The notes: generated by a model not told the origin, from the letters alone. DNA of 64,000 nt from Acidisoma sp. PAMC 29798 (GCF_030252425.1 NZ_CP126994.1:2661001-2725000), one strand, 5' to 3'; positions 47,289 to 57,330 are shown, numbered from the stretch's first letter. Numbers and translations: made by a program.

Positions 47289-47881
47289 GCGGCGTGGCTG
47301 CCGAACAGATACAATTGAACCAATTGCGGACCGGCGACCAGGATGATGGTGCCGAGATTGACCATGAAGACCAGCAGTGCGGCGCGACCCTTGGACAGAT
47401 CCAGCCCGTGCCGGGCCAGAAACCAATGCAGCCAGAAGGCATAGGCGAGCAGGATGCAGGCGAGAAGACCGATCGACGCCTTTGGCGACAACCCGCCCTG
47501 GACCATGACGCCGGAGGTGAGAACCAAGAGCGACACCAGGAGTGGCAGCACCCATTGGCACCAATTAAATGCGGTCGCGAAGCGAAACCACTGCTCCTCC
47601 CGCCCCCAGCGGCGGGCCAGAACGTAGGACAGCACAGGCGGAGCCAGAACGGCGCAGAGGGCGGCCATGAAATCGGTCGCGGCTTCACGCCACCGGCCGC
47701 TCGACAGCATGAGCACGGTGCCAACCAGCGGAAAGGCGATCATCGGCGCGAGGCTGGACAGAAAGTCTTGCGGCCCCGCCCCGATTTCGGAGAAGCCTGC
47801 GGCCTTGCCCCGGCATAGCAAGATCACGCCGCGCAGCAGATTGGCGCGCGGGGTTTTCACGCGGCTGATCTTATTCGCCAT
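47285..47881 (-). CDS. Hypothetical membrane protein, downstream of dapE
   Basis: 198 residues from ATG 47881 (MANKISRVKTPRANLLRGV) with about five membrane segments and the RGKAAG, FNWCQWVLPLL and AFWLHWFLARHGLDLSKGRAAL landmarks it shares with the next gene. It lies 22 nt after the dapE stop, same strand, so it is probably cotranscribed with dapD-dapE. Tandem duplication of an ancestral gene is the likely origin of the pair; function unknown. Confidence 0.75.
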   Translation of the reverse strand: MANKISRVKTPRANLLRGVILLCRGKAAGFSEIGAGPQDFLSSLAPMIAFPLVGTVLMLSSGRWREAATDFMAALCAVLAPPVLSYVLARRWGREEQWFRFATAFNWCQWVLPLLVSLLVLTSGVMVQGGLSPKASIGLLACILLAYAFWLHWFLARHGLDLSKGRAALLVFMVNLGTIILVAGPQLVQLYLFGSHAA

Positions 47882-47903
47882 GGAACGGCACCCTTTCGCG
47901 GTC

Positions 47904-49037
47904 TCACGACTGGAAACGGCCCAGCACCGCGCAATAGCCCGCCGCCAGGGCGCGAAGATCAGCGACGCTCGTCCGTTCATCCGTCATATGCATCGAAGCG
48001 CCCACCAGCCCAAACTCGGCAACCGGGCATAGCGCGGTGATGAAGCGCGCGTCGGAGGTGCCGCCGCCGGTATCGAGGCGCGGGGTGGTGCCGAAAACCT
48101 CCGCGACAGCGCGGGCCAAACTGGCGATACGCGGTCCCGGCTCTGTCAGGAAGCTATCCCCGGTGACGTGTACCAAGACCTTGGCGTCGGGCGCATGCGC
48201 AGCCACCATGCCGGCAATCCAGGCTTTCAGCGACACCGCATCATGCGAGTCATTGTAGCGGATATTGAACTTCGCCGTCGCCGCCGGCGGGATAACATTG
48301 CCGGCCGGATTGCCGACATCGACCGTGGTGATCTGCAACCCCGAAGGCTCGAACCACCGGGTGCCCTCATCCAGTCGCTCGGCCAGCATGGCCTGCAGCA
48401 GGCCGATCAGCCGATGGATCGGATTATCCGCCCGATGGGGATAGGCAACATGACCCTGGACGCCGTGCACCGTCACGGTCGCGCTGAGACTGCCGCGCCG
48501 CCCGATCTTGATGACCTCGCCCAGAGCATCGGGATTGGTCGGTTCGCCCACCAGGCAGAAGTCCGGCACCTCACCATGATCGCGCATCCAATCCAGCACA
48601 CGCACGGTTCCGTCCGTCGCGGGGCCTTCCTCGTCACCCGTGATCAGCAGGCTAACCGAGCCCGGCAGCATTCCGGCGATGCGCGCTTGGGCGACGCCGG
48701 CGACGAAGGCGGCGACGGCGCCCTTCATGTCGCAGGCGCCTCGGCCATACAGGATACCGTCCTCGACCACGCCGCCGAAGGGGTCGTGGCGCCACCCCTC
48801 ACCCGCCGGCACGACATCCGTATGGCCGGCAAAACAGAAATGCGGCGCGCCCGTGCCAAGCCGCGCATAGAGGTTCGGCGTGGTGCCGAAGGGCAGCCGA
48901 TGGACGGTGAACCCCAGAGCATCGAGGGCATCCGCCAGCACATCCTGCGCGCCGGCATCGGCCGGCGTGACCGAGGCGCAGCGAATGAGGCGCTGCGCCA
49001 GGGGCAATGGGTCCGTCAGGGTCGCCGCATCCGTCAC
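47904..49037 (-). CDS. dapE: Succinyl-diaminopimelate desuccinylase
   Basis: Lysine/meso-diaminopimelate pathway zinc hydrolase. 377 residues from GTG 49037, which overlaps the dapD stop (GTGA). Zinc ligands and catalytic residues: [43 protein letters not shown], and the C-terminal [16 protein letters not shown] His. A longer upstream frame runs into dapD and is rejected. Confidence 0.95.
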   Translation of the reverse strand: MTDAATLTDPLPLAQRLIRCASVTPADAGAQDVLADALDALGFTVHRLPFGTTPNLYARLGTGAPHFCFAGHTDVVPAGEGWRHDPFGGVVEDGILYGRGACDMKGAVAAFVAGVAQARIAGMLPGSVSLLITGDEEGPATDGTVRVLDWMRDHGEVPDFCLVGEPTNPDALGEVIKIGRRGSLSATVTVHGVQGHVAYPHRADNPIHRLIGLLQAMLAERLDEGTRWFEPSGLQITTVDVGNPAGNVIPPAATAKFNIRYNDSHDAVSLKAWIAGMVAAHAPDAKVLVHVTGDSFLTEPGPRIASLARAVAEVFGTTPRLDTGGGTSDARFITALCPVAEFGLVGASMHMTDERTSVADLRALAAGYCAVLGRFQS

Positions 49038-49870
49038 GTCCGCAAAAGCTCGTTGACCGAGGTCTTCTCCCGCGTGCGCGCATCGACGCGCTTGACGATG
49101 ACGGCGCAGGCGAGTGATGGGCCGGCACTGCCATCCGGCAGCGGCTTGCCCGGCAGGGTACCGGGCACAACGACGGAATAGGCCGGCACACGGCCATAGA
49201 AGATCTCCCCGGTCGCCCGGTCGATGATCTTGGTCGATGCGCCGAGGAACACACCCATGGAGATCACGGCCCCACGCTCGACGATGAAACCTTCGGCGAC
49301 TTCGGAACGCGCGCCGACGAAGCAATCGTCTTCGATCACCACGGGATTGGCTTGCAGCGGCTCCAGCACGCCGCCGAGGCCGACGCCCCCGCTGATATGG
49401 CAGTTGCGACCGACCTGGGCGCAGCTTCCGACCGTGGACCAGGTGTCGATCATGGTGCCGTCCGCGACATGGGCGCCGACATTCACGAAGCTGGGCATCA
49501 GCACGACGTTGCGGCCGATATAGGCCGAGCGGCGGACCACGGCGCCCGGCACAGCGCGGAATCCGGCTTCCGCGAAGCTGTTATCGCCCCAGCCCTCGAA
49601 CTTCATCGGCACCTTGTCGAAAACCGGCGCGCCGCCGGCGCCCGGCATCGGATGCGAGTCGTTCAAGCGGAAGGAAAGCAGCACGGCCTTCTTGAGCCAT
49701 TGATTGACCTGCCAGCCGGCGGCGGTCGGTTCGGCGACCCGCTCAGCACCGGTTTCCAACAGGCCGAGCGCATCGTCCACGGCATCACGATCGGCGCCTC
49801 TGCTGGCGGAGGAGACCTCCGTCCGGCGGTCCCACAGGGCGTCGATCGTCGTGGCCAGAGTCGCCGTCAT
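49034..49870 (-). CDS. dapD: 2,3,4,5-tetrahydropyridine-2,6-dicarboxylate N-succinyltransferase
   Basis: Step before DapC/DapE in the succinylase branch of DAP synthesis. 278 residues from ATG 49870 ([20 protein letters not shown]), preceded by GGAG; hexapeptide repeats with [33 protein letters not shown] and [31 protein letters not shown]. 47 nt downstream of hpnK on the same strand. Confidence 0.96.
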   Translation of the reverse strand: MTATLATTIDALWDRRTEVSSASRGADRDAVDDALGLLETGAERVAEPTAAGWQVNQWLKKAVLLSFRLNDSHPMPGAGGAPVFDKVPMKFEGWGDNSFAEAGFRAVPGAVVRRSAYIGRNVVLMPSFVNVGAHVADGTMIDTWSTVGSCAQVGRNCHISGGVGLGGVLEPLQANPVVIEDDCFVGARSEVAEGFIVERGAVISMGVFLGASTKIIDRATGEIFYGRVPAYSVVVPGTLPGKPLPDGSAGPSLACAVIVKRVDARTREKTSVNELLRT

Positions 49871-49917
49871 TATAGTCTCCATGCGCGAAGCGGCGGGACC
49901 ATTAAGCCCCGCCGGGA

Positions 49918-50766
49918 TCATGTCAACGCGAGCCTGTCCGAATACGTCGTCTCGGCCACGGCAGAGCGCGCCAACGCCGCGCGGACGCGGGGGCTGAGCA
50001 GCGTCGCCAACTCGCTTTCATGCGCGTAACCGGGCATCAGCCGATCCAGCAGCGGATCCCGCCCGGCGGCCGGGTGGAAGTAGATTTCGCTTAAGCCCGG
50101 CGGCAGGTGGGCGATCAGGCGCATCACCCGCTCCTCCGTCATGCCGCCGCTCCAGGCGATGCCGAAGGCATGGTCGTTGGTGATCATGCCGGCGCGGCGG
50201 GCCTGCATCCGCAGCAGCCGCGTCCATTGCAGTAAGGTGCGCGGGCCCAAACCCTGGGGGACGCCCAGCGCCGCCATCACCCGGGCAGGTTCGGCAGGAA
50301 CGCGGATGGCGCGCAGTCCGTGCGCCCTACCCGCCTCGATCAACAGCCGCCCGACGGTCGGATGCAAATGCATATGCTTATGGGCATTGGCGTGATCGAG
50401 CGGCAGGCCCGTCGCCGCGAAGGCGCGGAACTGCGCCGCGATCTCGCGCTCCAGCTTTCGCCGCGCAAGCGGATTGAAGGCGTAGCGGAGGCCGAGACGA
50501 AGCTGGTCGGAGGGAAATTGGCCGGTTGCATCGACAAGGCCGGCGATCTCCGTCGGCGGAAGAACGGCGGGACCTTCGATGACCGTGAGATGAAGCCCGA
50601 TCCGAAGGCCCGGCATGGCGCGCGCCCGGCGAACGGCATCCGCCGCTGCGTCCCCCGCCACCATCAGACTGGCGGTGGAAAGGATGCCGTCGCGATGCGC
50701 GCGCTCGACACCCTCATTCACCGCGACGGAGAGGCCGAAATCATCAGCCGAGACAATGACGGGCAT
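49918..50766 (-). CDS. hpnK: Hopanoid biosynthesis deacetylase HpnK (YdjC/ChbG family)
   Basis: 282 residues of the YdjC carbohydrate deacetylase fold: [25 protein letters not shown] (metal Asp pair), GLHLTVIEG and [18 protein letters not shown] (metal histidines). In the hopanoid pathway HpnK removes the acetyl group from N-acetylglucosaminyl bacteriohopanetetrol made by HpnI. A REP pair separates it from hpnJ; dapD follows 47 nt downstream. Confidence 0.93.
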   Translation of the reverse strand: MPVIVSADDFGLSVAVNEGVERAHRDGILSTASLMVAGDAAADAVRRARAMPGLRIGLHLTVIEGPAVLPPTEIAGLVDATGQFPSDQLRLGLRYAFNPLARRKLEREIAAQFRAFAATGLPLDHANAHKHMHLHPTVGRLLIEAGRAHGLRAIRVPAEPARVMAALGVPQGLGPRTLLQWTRLLRMQARRAGMITNDHAFGIAWSGGMTEERVMRLIAHLPPGLSEIYFHPAAGRDPLLDRLMPGYAHESELATLLSPRVRAALARSAVAETTYSDRLALT

Positions 50767-50787
50767 GGGGGCGGCGGCCCTGAAGAT

Positions 50788-50856
50788 GGCGGATTACGCT
50801 GCGCTTTTCCGCCCTACATCCGATCCAAGGGGCGGAAAAGCACAGCGTAATCCGCC
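50788..50856. repeat. REP pair between hpnJ and hpnK
   Basis: Inverted units 50788-50817 and 50827-50856, 9 nt apart. Stem GGCGGA/TCCGCC with the seventh pair a T/T mismatch; loop TACGCTGCGCTT (right copy CACAGCG, one change). CTAC foot faces inward in the left unit. It sits 21 nt upstream of the hpnK start and 12 nt after the hpnJ stop. Confidence 0.85.
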
Positions 50857-50868
50857 ATTCGCCTGCGT

Positions 50869-52302
50869 CTAGGCCGCGACCTGTTTCCGCTCACGCAGGA
50901 ACTGGAAGAACTCCATACCCTCACGCAGGCGCCGCACCATCATTTGCGGACTCACCACCATCTCGCCCACGATGGCGGCGATCTTCGGTGCCCGGAAATA
51001 GAACTTCTTGTAGAACACCTCGACATTGGCGAAGATCTCCGCGTGGCCGAGATGCGGATAGTTCAGCGGCGCGATCTGAATGCCGCTCTCATCGATCAGC
51101 TCGGCATGTTCGACATCGAGCCAACCGTTCTCCAGCGCCTGCTTATAGAGCGCGGTGCCTGGATAGGGCGCGGCAAGCGAAACCTGGATGGTATGCGGAT
51201 TGATCCGGGTGGCGAACTCAATCGTCTCCTGGATCGTCTCACGCGTCTCGCCCGGCAGGCCGAGGATGAAGGTCCCATGGATCTTGACGCCAAGCTCGTG
51301 GCAATCCTTGGTGAACTGCTCGGCCGTGGTGACCAGCATGCCCTTCTTGATATTGTGCAGGATCTGCTGATTGCCGCTTTCGTAGCCGACCAGCAGCAGC
51401 CGCAGCCCATTTTCCTTGAGGATCTTGAGCGTCGAACGCGGCACGTTCGCCTTGGCGTTGCAGGACCAGGTCACGCCCAGCTTGCCCAATTCCCGCGCGA
51501 TCGCCTCGGCGCGGGGCAGATTGTCGGTGAATGTGTCGTCATCGAAGAAGAATTCCCGAACCTGCGGGAAGTCGATCTTCGCCTGGCGGATTTCGGCCGC
51601 GACATGTTCGGGGCTGCGGACGCGATAGCGGTGTCCGCCCACCGTCTGCGGCCACAGACAGAAGGTGCAGCGGGATTTGCAACCGCGCCCGGTGTAGAGC
51701 GACACATAGGGGTGCAGCAGATAGCCGATGAAATAATCCTCGATCCGTAGATCGCGCTTGTAGACATCGGTCACGAAGGGAAGCTGGTCCATATCCTCCA
51801 GCACCGCGCGGTCCTTGTTATGGACGATCACGCCGGCGGCGTTGCGGTAGGAAATGCCATCGACCTCGGCGAAGTCCCGCCCTTCGGCGATTTCCTTGAT
51901 GGTGAAGTCGAACTCATTGCGCGCCACGAAATCGATGGCGGCGCCGCCGTTGAGGCTTTCGGTCGGCTGCACGGCAACCTTGGCGCCGACGAAGCCGATG
52001 ATCAGCTTCGGGTTGGCGGCCTTGAGCTGCTCGGCGACCTTCACGTCATTGGCGAAAGAGGGTGTGGAGGTATGGATCACGACGAGGTCGCGATTCATCA
52101 CGTCTTCCAGGATCGGGCCCATGCCCATCCGGGCAGGCGGCGCATCGATCAGGCGGCTGCCGGGAACCATGGCGGCGGGCTGCGCCAGCCACGTGGGATA
52201 CCAGAAGGACTTAATCTCCCGACGCGCCTGGTATCGCGAACCCGCACCCCCGTCGAAACCATCGAAGGAGGGAGGTTGAAGGAACAATGTCTTCATCATC
52301 AT
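50869..52302 (-). CDS. hpnJ: Hopanoid biosynthesis radical SAM protein HpnJ
   Basis: 477 residues: an N-terminal B12-binding-like domain (about 1-180), then a radical SAM domain with the Fe-S cluster motif GRGCKSRCTFC (CxxxCxxC), followed by GTFILGLPGETRETIQET. HpnJ contracts the glucosamine ring to the cyclitol of bacteriohopanetetrol cyclitol ether. The start overlaps the hpnI stop by 4 nt (ATGA). Confidence 0.95.
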   Translation of the reverse strand: MMMKTLFLQPPSFDGFDGGAGSRYQARREIKSFWYPTWLAQPAAMVPGSRLIDAPPARMGMGPILEDVMNRDLVVIHTSTPSFANDVKVAEQLKAANPKLIIGFVGAKVAVQPTESLNGGAAIDFVARNEFDFTIKEIAEGRDFAEVDGISYRNAAGVIVHNKDRAVLEDMDQLPFVTDVYKRDLRIEDYFIGYLLHPYVSLYTGRGCKSRCTFCLWPQTVGGHRYRVRSPEHVAAEIRQAKIDFPQVREFFFDDDTFTDNLPRAEAIARELGKLGVTWSCNAKANVPRSTLKILKENGLRLLLVGYESGNQQILHNIKKGMLVTTAEQFTKDCHELGVKIHGTFILGLPGETRETIQETIEFATRINPHTIQVSLAAPYPGTALYKQALENGWLDVEHAELIDESGIQIAPLNYPHLGHAEIFANVEVFYKKFYFRAPKIAAIVGEMVVSPQMMVRRLREGMEFFQFLRERKQVAA

Positions 52303-53465
52303 GCCTGCTTAATATCCCGAGAAAGACGATGTGTCTTGTCCAAGCGTGTCCTGCTGCCACTCTCTGCCGCTTCCATCACCCGACCACGCCACACCACCCG
52401 GTTGCCGAAATAGCTCGACAGCAAAACCACAACCGAGAGTAGTTCACGCAGCGGCAGCAGAAGACCCGAAAACCCACCGCGCCCCAATTGATGGCTCATC
52501 GCCCGCGCTTCCATTACCCGCGCGAGCCAGACAACACCTATGACGAGCCACGACCAAAGGCGAAACTCGCCCAATAGCACTGTCACCATGGCCCAAAACA
52601 CCGGGTATTGCAGCAATGACGTTGCATAGGAGACAGGCGCGAGGGCCCTTATCGTGCGCGCCCAGCGAAGTTCATGTCTGAACAACTCACGCAACGTCGT
52701 CTCCGCGACCGTGGTGAGCACAAGGGTGGGCGCCAATGCCACGCTCAGTCCTTGGGCGTGGACCAGACGGCCGATCGCCGCATCATCGGCCAGATGCGGA
52801 AGCAAGGCCGGGAAGCCGCCGATGCGGGCAAGCGTCGCACGCGACATCGCCATCGCCGCACCAAGACAATCCTCTCGCCCAATCATACGACCGACCAGCA
52901 CGCCGGGCAGAAAGATATGGTTGATCTGTGCCGCGCCAAACCGGGCAGCCAGGCTGCCCCCACCCACCACGCCGGCATATAGTGCCGTCGCAACACCGAC
53001 GCGCGGCTCGGCGAGATCGGTGACCATCCTGTCGAGGAAGCTCGGCGTGACGTGGATGTCCGAATCGGCCAGGACGATGAGATCATGCCGCGCCGCCGGC
53101 CACATATTGATGAGATTGGCGACCTTGCCATTGCCGCCGTGCTGCGTGGGATCGATCACCAGGGTGATGTCGCATTGGGGGAATAACAGCCGCAGCTTCT
53201 CGACCACCGCGATCGCCGGATCGGCAGCGTCCTGCACGCCGAAAACGATCTGATAGTCGGGATAGCTCTGGGTACAGAAGGACGCGAGCGCTTCCTCCAG
53301 CAAAGGCTCATCACCCTTCAAGGGCTTGAGGATCGTCACCGGCGGCCGGTCCGCCCGCGTGACGCGCGGTTGCCGGTTGAACCTCTTCAAAGCGCCGACC
53401 GCGAGCCCCGCTTGCACGAGTCCGACTCCAGCAAAGGTCGCGGTTATCTCGGCGAGAATGGGCAA
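52299..53465 (-). CDS. hpnI: Hopanoid biosynthesis glycosyltransferase HpnI
   Basis: 388 residues of the ceramide glucosyltransferase-like GT21 type: an N-terminal membrane segment (about 4-22), PPVTILKPLKGDEPLLEEALASF, LADSDIHVTPSFLDRMV (D1/D2 motifs), and the QxxRW-type HELRWARTIRALAP, then C-terminal membrane segments. HpnI adds N-acetylglucosamine to bacteriohopanetetrol. It follows hpnM by 16 nt. Confidence 0.94.
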   Translation of the reverse strand: MPILAEITATFAGVGLVQAGLAVGALKRFNRQPRVTRADRPPVTILKPLKGDEPLLEEALASFCTQSYPDYQIVFGVQDAADPAIAVVEKLRLLFPQCDITLVIDPTQHGGNGKVANLINMWPAARHDLIVLADSDIHVTPSFLDRMVTDLAEPRVGVATALYAGVVGGGSLAARFGAAQINHIFLPGVLVGRMIGREDCLGAAMAMSRATLARIGGFPALLPHLADDAAIGRLVHAQGLSVALAPTLVLTTVAETTLRELFRHELRWARTIRALAPVSYATSLLQYPVFWAMVTVLLGEFRLWSWLVIGVVWLARVMEARAMSHQLGRGGFSGLLLPLRELLSVVVLLSSYFGNRVVWRGRVMEAAESGSRTRLDKTHRLSRDIKQA

Positions 53466-53481
53466 GTCGGCTCCCTATGTC

Positions 53482-54129
53482 TCAAGAAACGATCGTACCG
53501 TCCGACAGGACGGAGACTTTTTGCGTGAGGCTCGCGATGAGCGGCGTGGCGTCGCCGCGCGCGAGCAGGTTCGAGAAGTCCGAGCGCTGGACCGCAACGC
53601 GACTTATCGTACCGTCGAGGAGGATGTCTTGCACTTTCCAGCCTCCACGGCTTTGGCTCATGACATAGTCGATCCGAAGCGGTTCGGCCCCCGCTTTCTG
53701 GAACGTGCTCGTCACGATCTGATCGGCGCCGACTGGGCGCGTTCCGGGTGCGACCTGGATCAAGTCATTACTGTAGGAGTGAAAATTGGACACATACGTC
53801 GCGATGATGAAGCTGCGAAACACCTGCCCCAGCTTCTCCGTCTGCGCCGCGGGCAAACTCTCCCAATACGATCCCACCGAGACGCGGAGGATGCGCTCAA
53901 GGTCGAAAACGCCATCGACGGCCGGCGCCAGCATCTGAAACCGCTGCGGAAACGGCACGGCCCCGCCCGCCTTCATGACGTTCAGGAGTGCCGCATCGAA
54001 GGCGATGATGGGCTGGGTGGCGGCATCAGCCGCCGCCGGTGCGGCGACTGTCTGGGCACGGGCGAATCCCGGCAACATTCCGGCTGAGAGACCAGCCGCC
54101 ATAAGGATGCGCCTTGAAACCAATGTCAT
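53482..54129 (-). CDS. hpnM: Hopanoid-associated MlaC/Ttg2D-like periplasmic protein HpnM
   Basis: 215 residues: twin-arginine-like or Sec signal (about 1-25, ending GFARAQ), then an MlaC fold (FDLERILRVSVGSYWESLPAAQTEKLGQVFRSFIIATYVSNF; RIDYVMSQSRGGWKVQDILLDG). MlaC relatives carry lipids between membranes, and HpnM is thought to assist hopanoid transport with the RND protein HpnN, which is not in this window. First gene of hpnM-hpnI-hpnJ-hpnK. Confidence 0.92.
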   Translation of the reverse strand: MTLVSRRILMAAGLSAGMLPGFARAQTVAAPAAADAATQPIIAFDAALLNVMKAGGAVPFPQRFQMLAPAVDGVFDLERILRVSVGSYWESLPAAQTEKLGQVFRSFIIATYVSNFHSYSNDLIQVAPGTRPVGADQIVTSTFQKAGAEPLRIDYVMSQSRGGWKVQDILLDGTISRVAVQRSDFSNLLARGDATPLIASLTQKVSVLSDGTIVS

Positions 54130-54473
54130 ATAATGCTCCGGCTCAACTGCCGGCCCCCTTTGAGCGTGTTGTCCCGCAACGCCGAACCGGCGCGCGTGAA
54201 CCGAATTGGGGGCCTAGATACCCTGCGAACACCCCTGTCACTCCTCAATGACAACGCGGCAGCGACGTCCGTGGCGCCGTTTGTAACGAAGATGTGATAC
54301 AAAACAAGAGATCGAAGCGGTTCTCTGCCCGCGCCTAGGGTCGGTGCGATGCCGCATTGGCAGCAGTCGCAGCAAAAAGTTGCCCTGGAGGCGCCAAATG
54401 CGTATCCCGTGTTAAGAAGGCGTTGCGAGTGTCTTCTGGTTGCCCGCCCGCCGAATGGAGATGAGCTGAGATC
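54130..54473. promoter_or_regulatory. Divergent promoter region hpnM / ispH
   Basis: About 344 bp between divergent genes, no credible open frame. A weak minus-strand match TTGTTT-N16-TACAAA (54307-54280) could serve hpnM. No clear ispH promoter was found by eye. Confidence 0.3.
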
Positions 54474-55403
54474 ATGCGCGTCCTTCTGGCCCAGCCGCGC
54501 GGCTTTTGTGCCGGTGTCGTCCGAGCGATCGATATCGTGGAGCGGGCACTGAAGAAATACGGTCCCCCGATCTACGTACGCCACGAGATCGTCCACAACC
54601 GCCATGTCGTCGAGGATTTGCGCAAGCGTGGCGCGGTTTTCGTGGATGAATTGTCCGAGGTTCCCGAGGGCGCCATCACCGTGTTCAGCGCGCATGGCGT
54701 TGCCCGCAAGGTGCAGGACGACGCGATCGCGCTCGGCCTGCCGGTGATCGACGCCACCTGCCCACTGGTGGCGAAGGTCCATGCCGAAGGCCGGCGCTAT
54801 GCGTCCCAAGACCGTGAAATCGTGCTGATCGGCCATGCCGGTCACGCCGAGGTCGAGGGCACGATCGGCCAAATTCCGGCGAAGGTTCATCTGGTCCAGA
54901 CCGCCGAGGATGTCGCCACGCTCGACGTCGCCGATGAAAACAAGCTTGCCTATGTGACCCAGACGACATTGTCGGTCGATGACACGCGCGGCATCATCCA
55001 GGCCCTTCAGACCCGGTTTCCGACCATTCAGGGGCCGGATGTGCGCGATATCTGCTATGCGACGCAGAACCGCCAGCAAGCGGTGCGCGACCTCGCCCAG
55101 CAGGTCGAGGTCATCCTGGTGGTGGGATCGCGGAACAGCTCCAACTCCAACAGGCTCAAGGAATTGGGCGAGGAACTGGGCTGCACCTCCTATCTGATCG
55201 ACGATGAATTCGGCCTGAAGCCGGAGTGGTTCGAGGGCGTGCAGACCGTGGGCGTCACCGCTGGCGCTTCCGCGCCCGAGGTGCTTGTTCAGGGTGTGCT
55301 GGACGGTCTTCGCCGGTTCGGCGATGTCGATGTCGGATTGCTGGCCGGCGTGCCGGAAGACGTGCGTTTCCGCCTGCCGCCCGAAGTGGCGGATGTTGCC
55401 TGA
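54474..55403 (+). CDS. ispH: 4-hydroxy-3-methylbut-2-enyl diphosphate reductase
   Basis: Last step of the MEP isoprenoid pathway; makes IPP/DMAPP. 309 residues with the [4Fe-4S] cysteines in [26 protein letters not shown] and the third in [13 protein letters not shown], plus [13 protein letters not shown]. Located next to hpnH, where it can feed squalene and hopanoid synthesis. Confidence 0.97.
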   Translation: MRVLLAQPRGFCAGVVRAIDIVERALKKYGPPIYVRHEIVHNRHVVEDLRKRGAVFVDELSEVPEGAITVFSAHGVARKVQDDAIALGLPVIDATCPLVAKVHAEGRRYASQDREIVLIGHAGHAEVEGTIGQIPAKVHLVQTAEDVATLDVADENKLAYVTQTTLSVDDTRGIIQALQTRFPTIQGPDVRDICYATQNRQQAVRDLAQQVEVILVVGSRNSSNSNRLKELGEELGCTSYLIDDEFGLKPEWFEGVQTVGVTAGASAPEVLVQGVLDGLRRFGDVDVGLLAGVPEDVRFRLPPEVADVA

Positions 55404-55455
55404 TCCACGTAAGATGCCGCGCAAGATGCAGCGAATCTAGGAGGCTGACCAGCTA

Positions 55456-56631
55456 ATGGGTGTTCCGCTCAACCAAGCCATCCGCGTCGGCGCTTACGTC
55501 CTCAAGCAGCATATGCTGGGCCGCAAACGCTATCCCCTGGTTCTGATGCTGGAGCCGTTGTTCCGCTGCAACCTCGCCTGCAATGGCTGCGGCAAGATCG
55601 ATTACCCCGCGCCGATCCTCAACCAGCGCCTGTCCTACGAGGAATGCATGGAGGCCGCCGATGAATGCGGCGCGCCCGTGGTCGCCATCGCCGGCGGGGA
55701 GCCGCTGCTGCACAAGGACATGCCCCGCATCGTCGAGGGTCTGCTGAAGCGCGGCAAGTTCATCTATCTCTGCACCAATGCCCTGCTCCTCGACAAAAAG
55801 ATGGAGCAGTACAAGCCGCACAAGAACTTCGCCTGGGACGTTCATCTGGACGGCGACAAGGAGATGCACGACGTCTCCGTCAGCCAGGGCGGCGTCTTCG
55901 ATATTGCGGTCGATGCCATCCGCAAGGCGAAGGATGCTGGCTTCCGCCTTTGCATTAACACCACCCTGTTCGATGGCGCGCAGCCCGAGCGGGTCGGCAA
56001 GTTCATGGACGATGCGATGGCCTTGGGCATCGACGGCGTCATGATCTCCCCTGGTTACGCTTATGAGCGCGCGCCCGACCAGGAGCACTTCCTGAACCGC
56101 CAGAAGACGAAGGACCTCTTCCGGGGCATCTTCCGACTCGGCAAGGGCAAGAAGTGGAAGTTCAACCAGTCCGCGCTGTTCCTGGACTTCCTGGCCGGCA
56201 ATCAGAAGTTTGCCTGCACGCCCTGGGGCAAGCCGACGCGCAATGTCTTCGGCTGGCAGCGCCCCTGCTATCTGCTCGGCGAAGGCTATACCAAGACCTT
56301 CGCCGAGTTGATGGCCTCGACCGACTGGGACAAATACGGCACCGGCAATTACGAAAAATGTGCCGATTGCATGGTCCACTCTGGTTATGAAGCCTCAGCC
56401 GTTCGCGAGGCGGTTGCGCATCCGCTCAATTACATCAAGTCGGCGATTTTCGGCCCTCGGACGGAAGGCGCCATGGCGGAGGAAATCTCCCTGGAGCATC
56501 AGCGCCCCGCCGATTACGTCTTCAGCCGCCACGTGGAGGAGAAGATGGAGAGCCTAAAGAAGGACCCCAAGGTGCGCGTCACCCGCAGCGGCGCGACCAA
56601 GGCGCCCGAGGTTCTCGGCACCGCCGACTAA
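55456..56631 (+). CDS. hpnH: Hopanoid biosynthesis radical SAM protein HpnH
   Basis: 391 residues: Fe-S cluster motif FRCNLACNGCGKIDYP (CxxxCxxC), AIAGGEPLLHKDMPRI, LDGDKEMHDVSVSQGGVF, and a C-terminal Cys-rich region (CTPWGKPTRN; CADCMVHSGYEASAV). HpnH joins an adenosyl unit to the C30 hopene, giving adenosylhopane. AGGAGG precedes the ATG by 11 nt. The gene ends within the 3' end of the convergent hpnG (78-bp overlap). Confidence 0.95.
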   Translation: MGVPLNQAIRVGAYVLKQHMLGRKRYPLVLMLEPLFRCNLACNGCGKIDYPAPILNQRLSYEECMEAADECGAPVVAIAGGEPLLHKDMPRIVEGLLKRGKFIYLCTNALLLDKKMEQYKPHKNFAWDVHLDGDKEMHDVSVSQGGVFDIAVDAIRKAKDAGFRLCINTTLFDGAQPERVGKFMDDAMALGIDGVMISPGYAYERAPDQEHFLNRQKTKDLFRGIFRLGKGKKWKFNQSALFLDFLAGNQKFACTPWGKPTRNVFGWQRPCYLLGEGYTKTFAELMASTDWDKYGTGNYEKCADCMVHSGYEASAVREAVAHPLNYIKSAIFGPRTEGAMAEEISLEHQRPADYVFSRHVEEKMESLKKDPKVRVTRSGATKAPEVLGTAD

Positions 56632-57243
56632 AGCCTTGCGGGCGCGGGCGGCGTCTCGCCCGAGCCCGATGAGTTGCAAGATCTGATGAGGATGGCGGGC
56701 CAGAATGACCGCCATTTTCATAGGTGCCACACGCCCTTGGGAATCCAGCGCCTCCACCGCCGCAGGCGGCAGATCGCGCGTCGCCGAATCGCACACGGCG
56801 CGCAGCATGGCGAAGGGAAGGCCGCGTTCCTCGGCGACCTCAGCCACCACGCCGCTTTCCAGATCGACCGCCGACGCCCCCGTCTCATGCCAGAGGCGCG
56901 CCTTTTCGGCGGCCGTGCCGACGATCGCCTCCCCCGCCAACAGCGTACGCACGCGCAGGCCCGACAGGGCATTCATGGTGCGGGGATGGGCATGGAAGCG
57001 CCGCCCGTCGAACAGCACGGAGGCCGGCACCAGCAGCGCGCCGGGCATGAGGGCGGGGTCGAGCCCGCCGGCGAGGCCGAAGCTGATCAGGGCCGTGGCC
57101 CCCTCATCAACCAGCCGCTCCGCCGCCTGCCGTGCGCCGGCTGACAGGCCGCCACCGATACCGACGACACCGTTGCGCGCACGTTTGGCGATCCGCGCTT
57201 CTGACTGCATCCCGACGACGAGTCCGATACGATTCCAGATCAA
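56554..57243 (-). CDS. hpnG: Hopanoid-associated nucleoside phosphorylase HpnG (TTG start)
   Basis: 229 residues from TTG 57243, chosen because AAGGA lies 7 nt upstream and the family N-terminus (GLVVGMQSEARIA) begins here; the open frame upstream has no similarity. Core motifs of the MTA/SAH nucleosidase fold: ISFGLAGGLDPAL and SAVDLESGVVAEVAEERGLPFAMLRAVCDSA (base and ribose binding, catalytic Asp). HpnG converts adenosylhopane to the ribosyl form. The last 78 bp lie antisense to the hpnH 3' end. Confidence 0.9.
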   Translation of the reverse strand: MIWNRIGLVVGMQSEARIAKRARNGVVGIGGGLSAGARQAAERLVDEGATALISFGLAGGLDPALMPGALLVPASVLFDGRRFHAHPRTMNALSGLRVRTLLAGEAIVGTAAEKARLWHETGASAVDLESGVVAEVAEERGLPFAMLRAVCDSATRDLPPAAVEALDSQGRVAPMKMAVILARHPHQILQLIGLGRDAARARKALVGGAENLGRLGRAAAGDAHLGVLL

Positions 57244-57330
57244 GGTAGTTCCTTCGCGAATCGAAAAAGCATATCCACGCCAGGGACGGACATCGGATTT
57301 TGTTAACGCCTGCGCGGTATAGGATCTGCC

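Noticed and set aside
47289-47564. N-terminal extension of the second membrane protein
   Set aside because: Arg/Pro/Gly-rich antisense-like sequence overlapping the upstream membrane gene in another frame.
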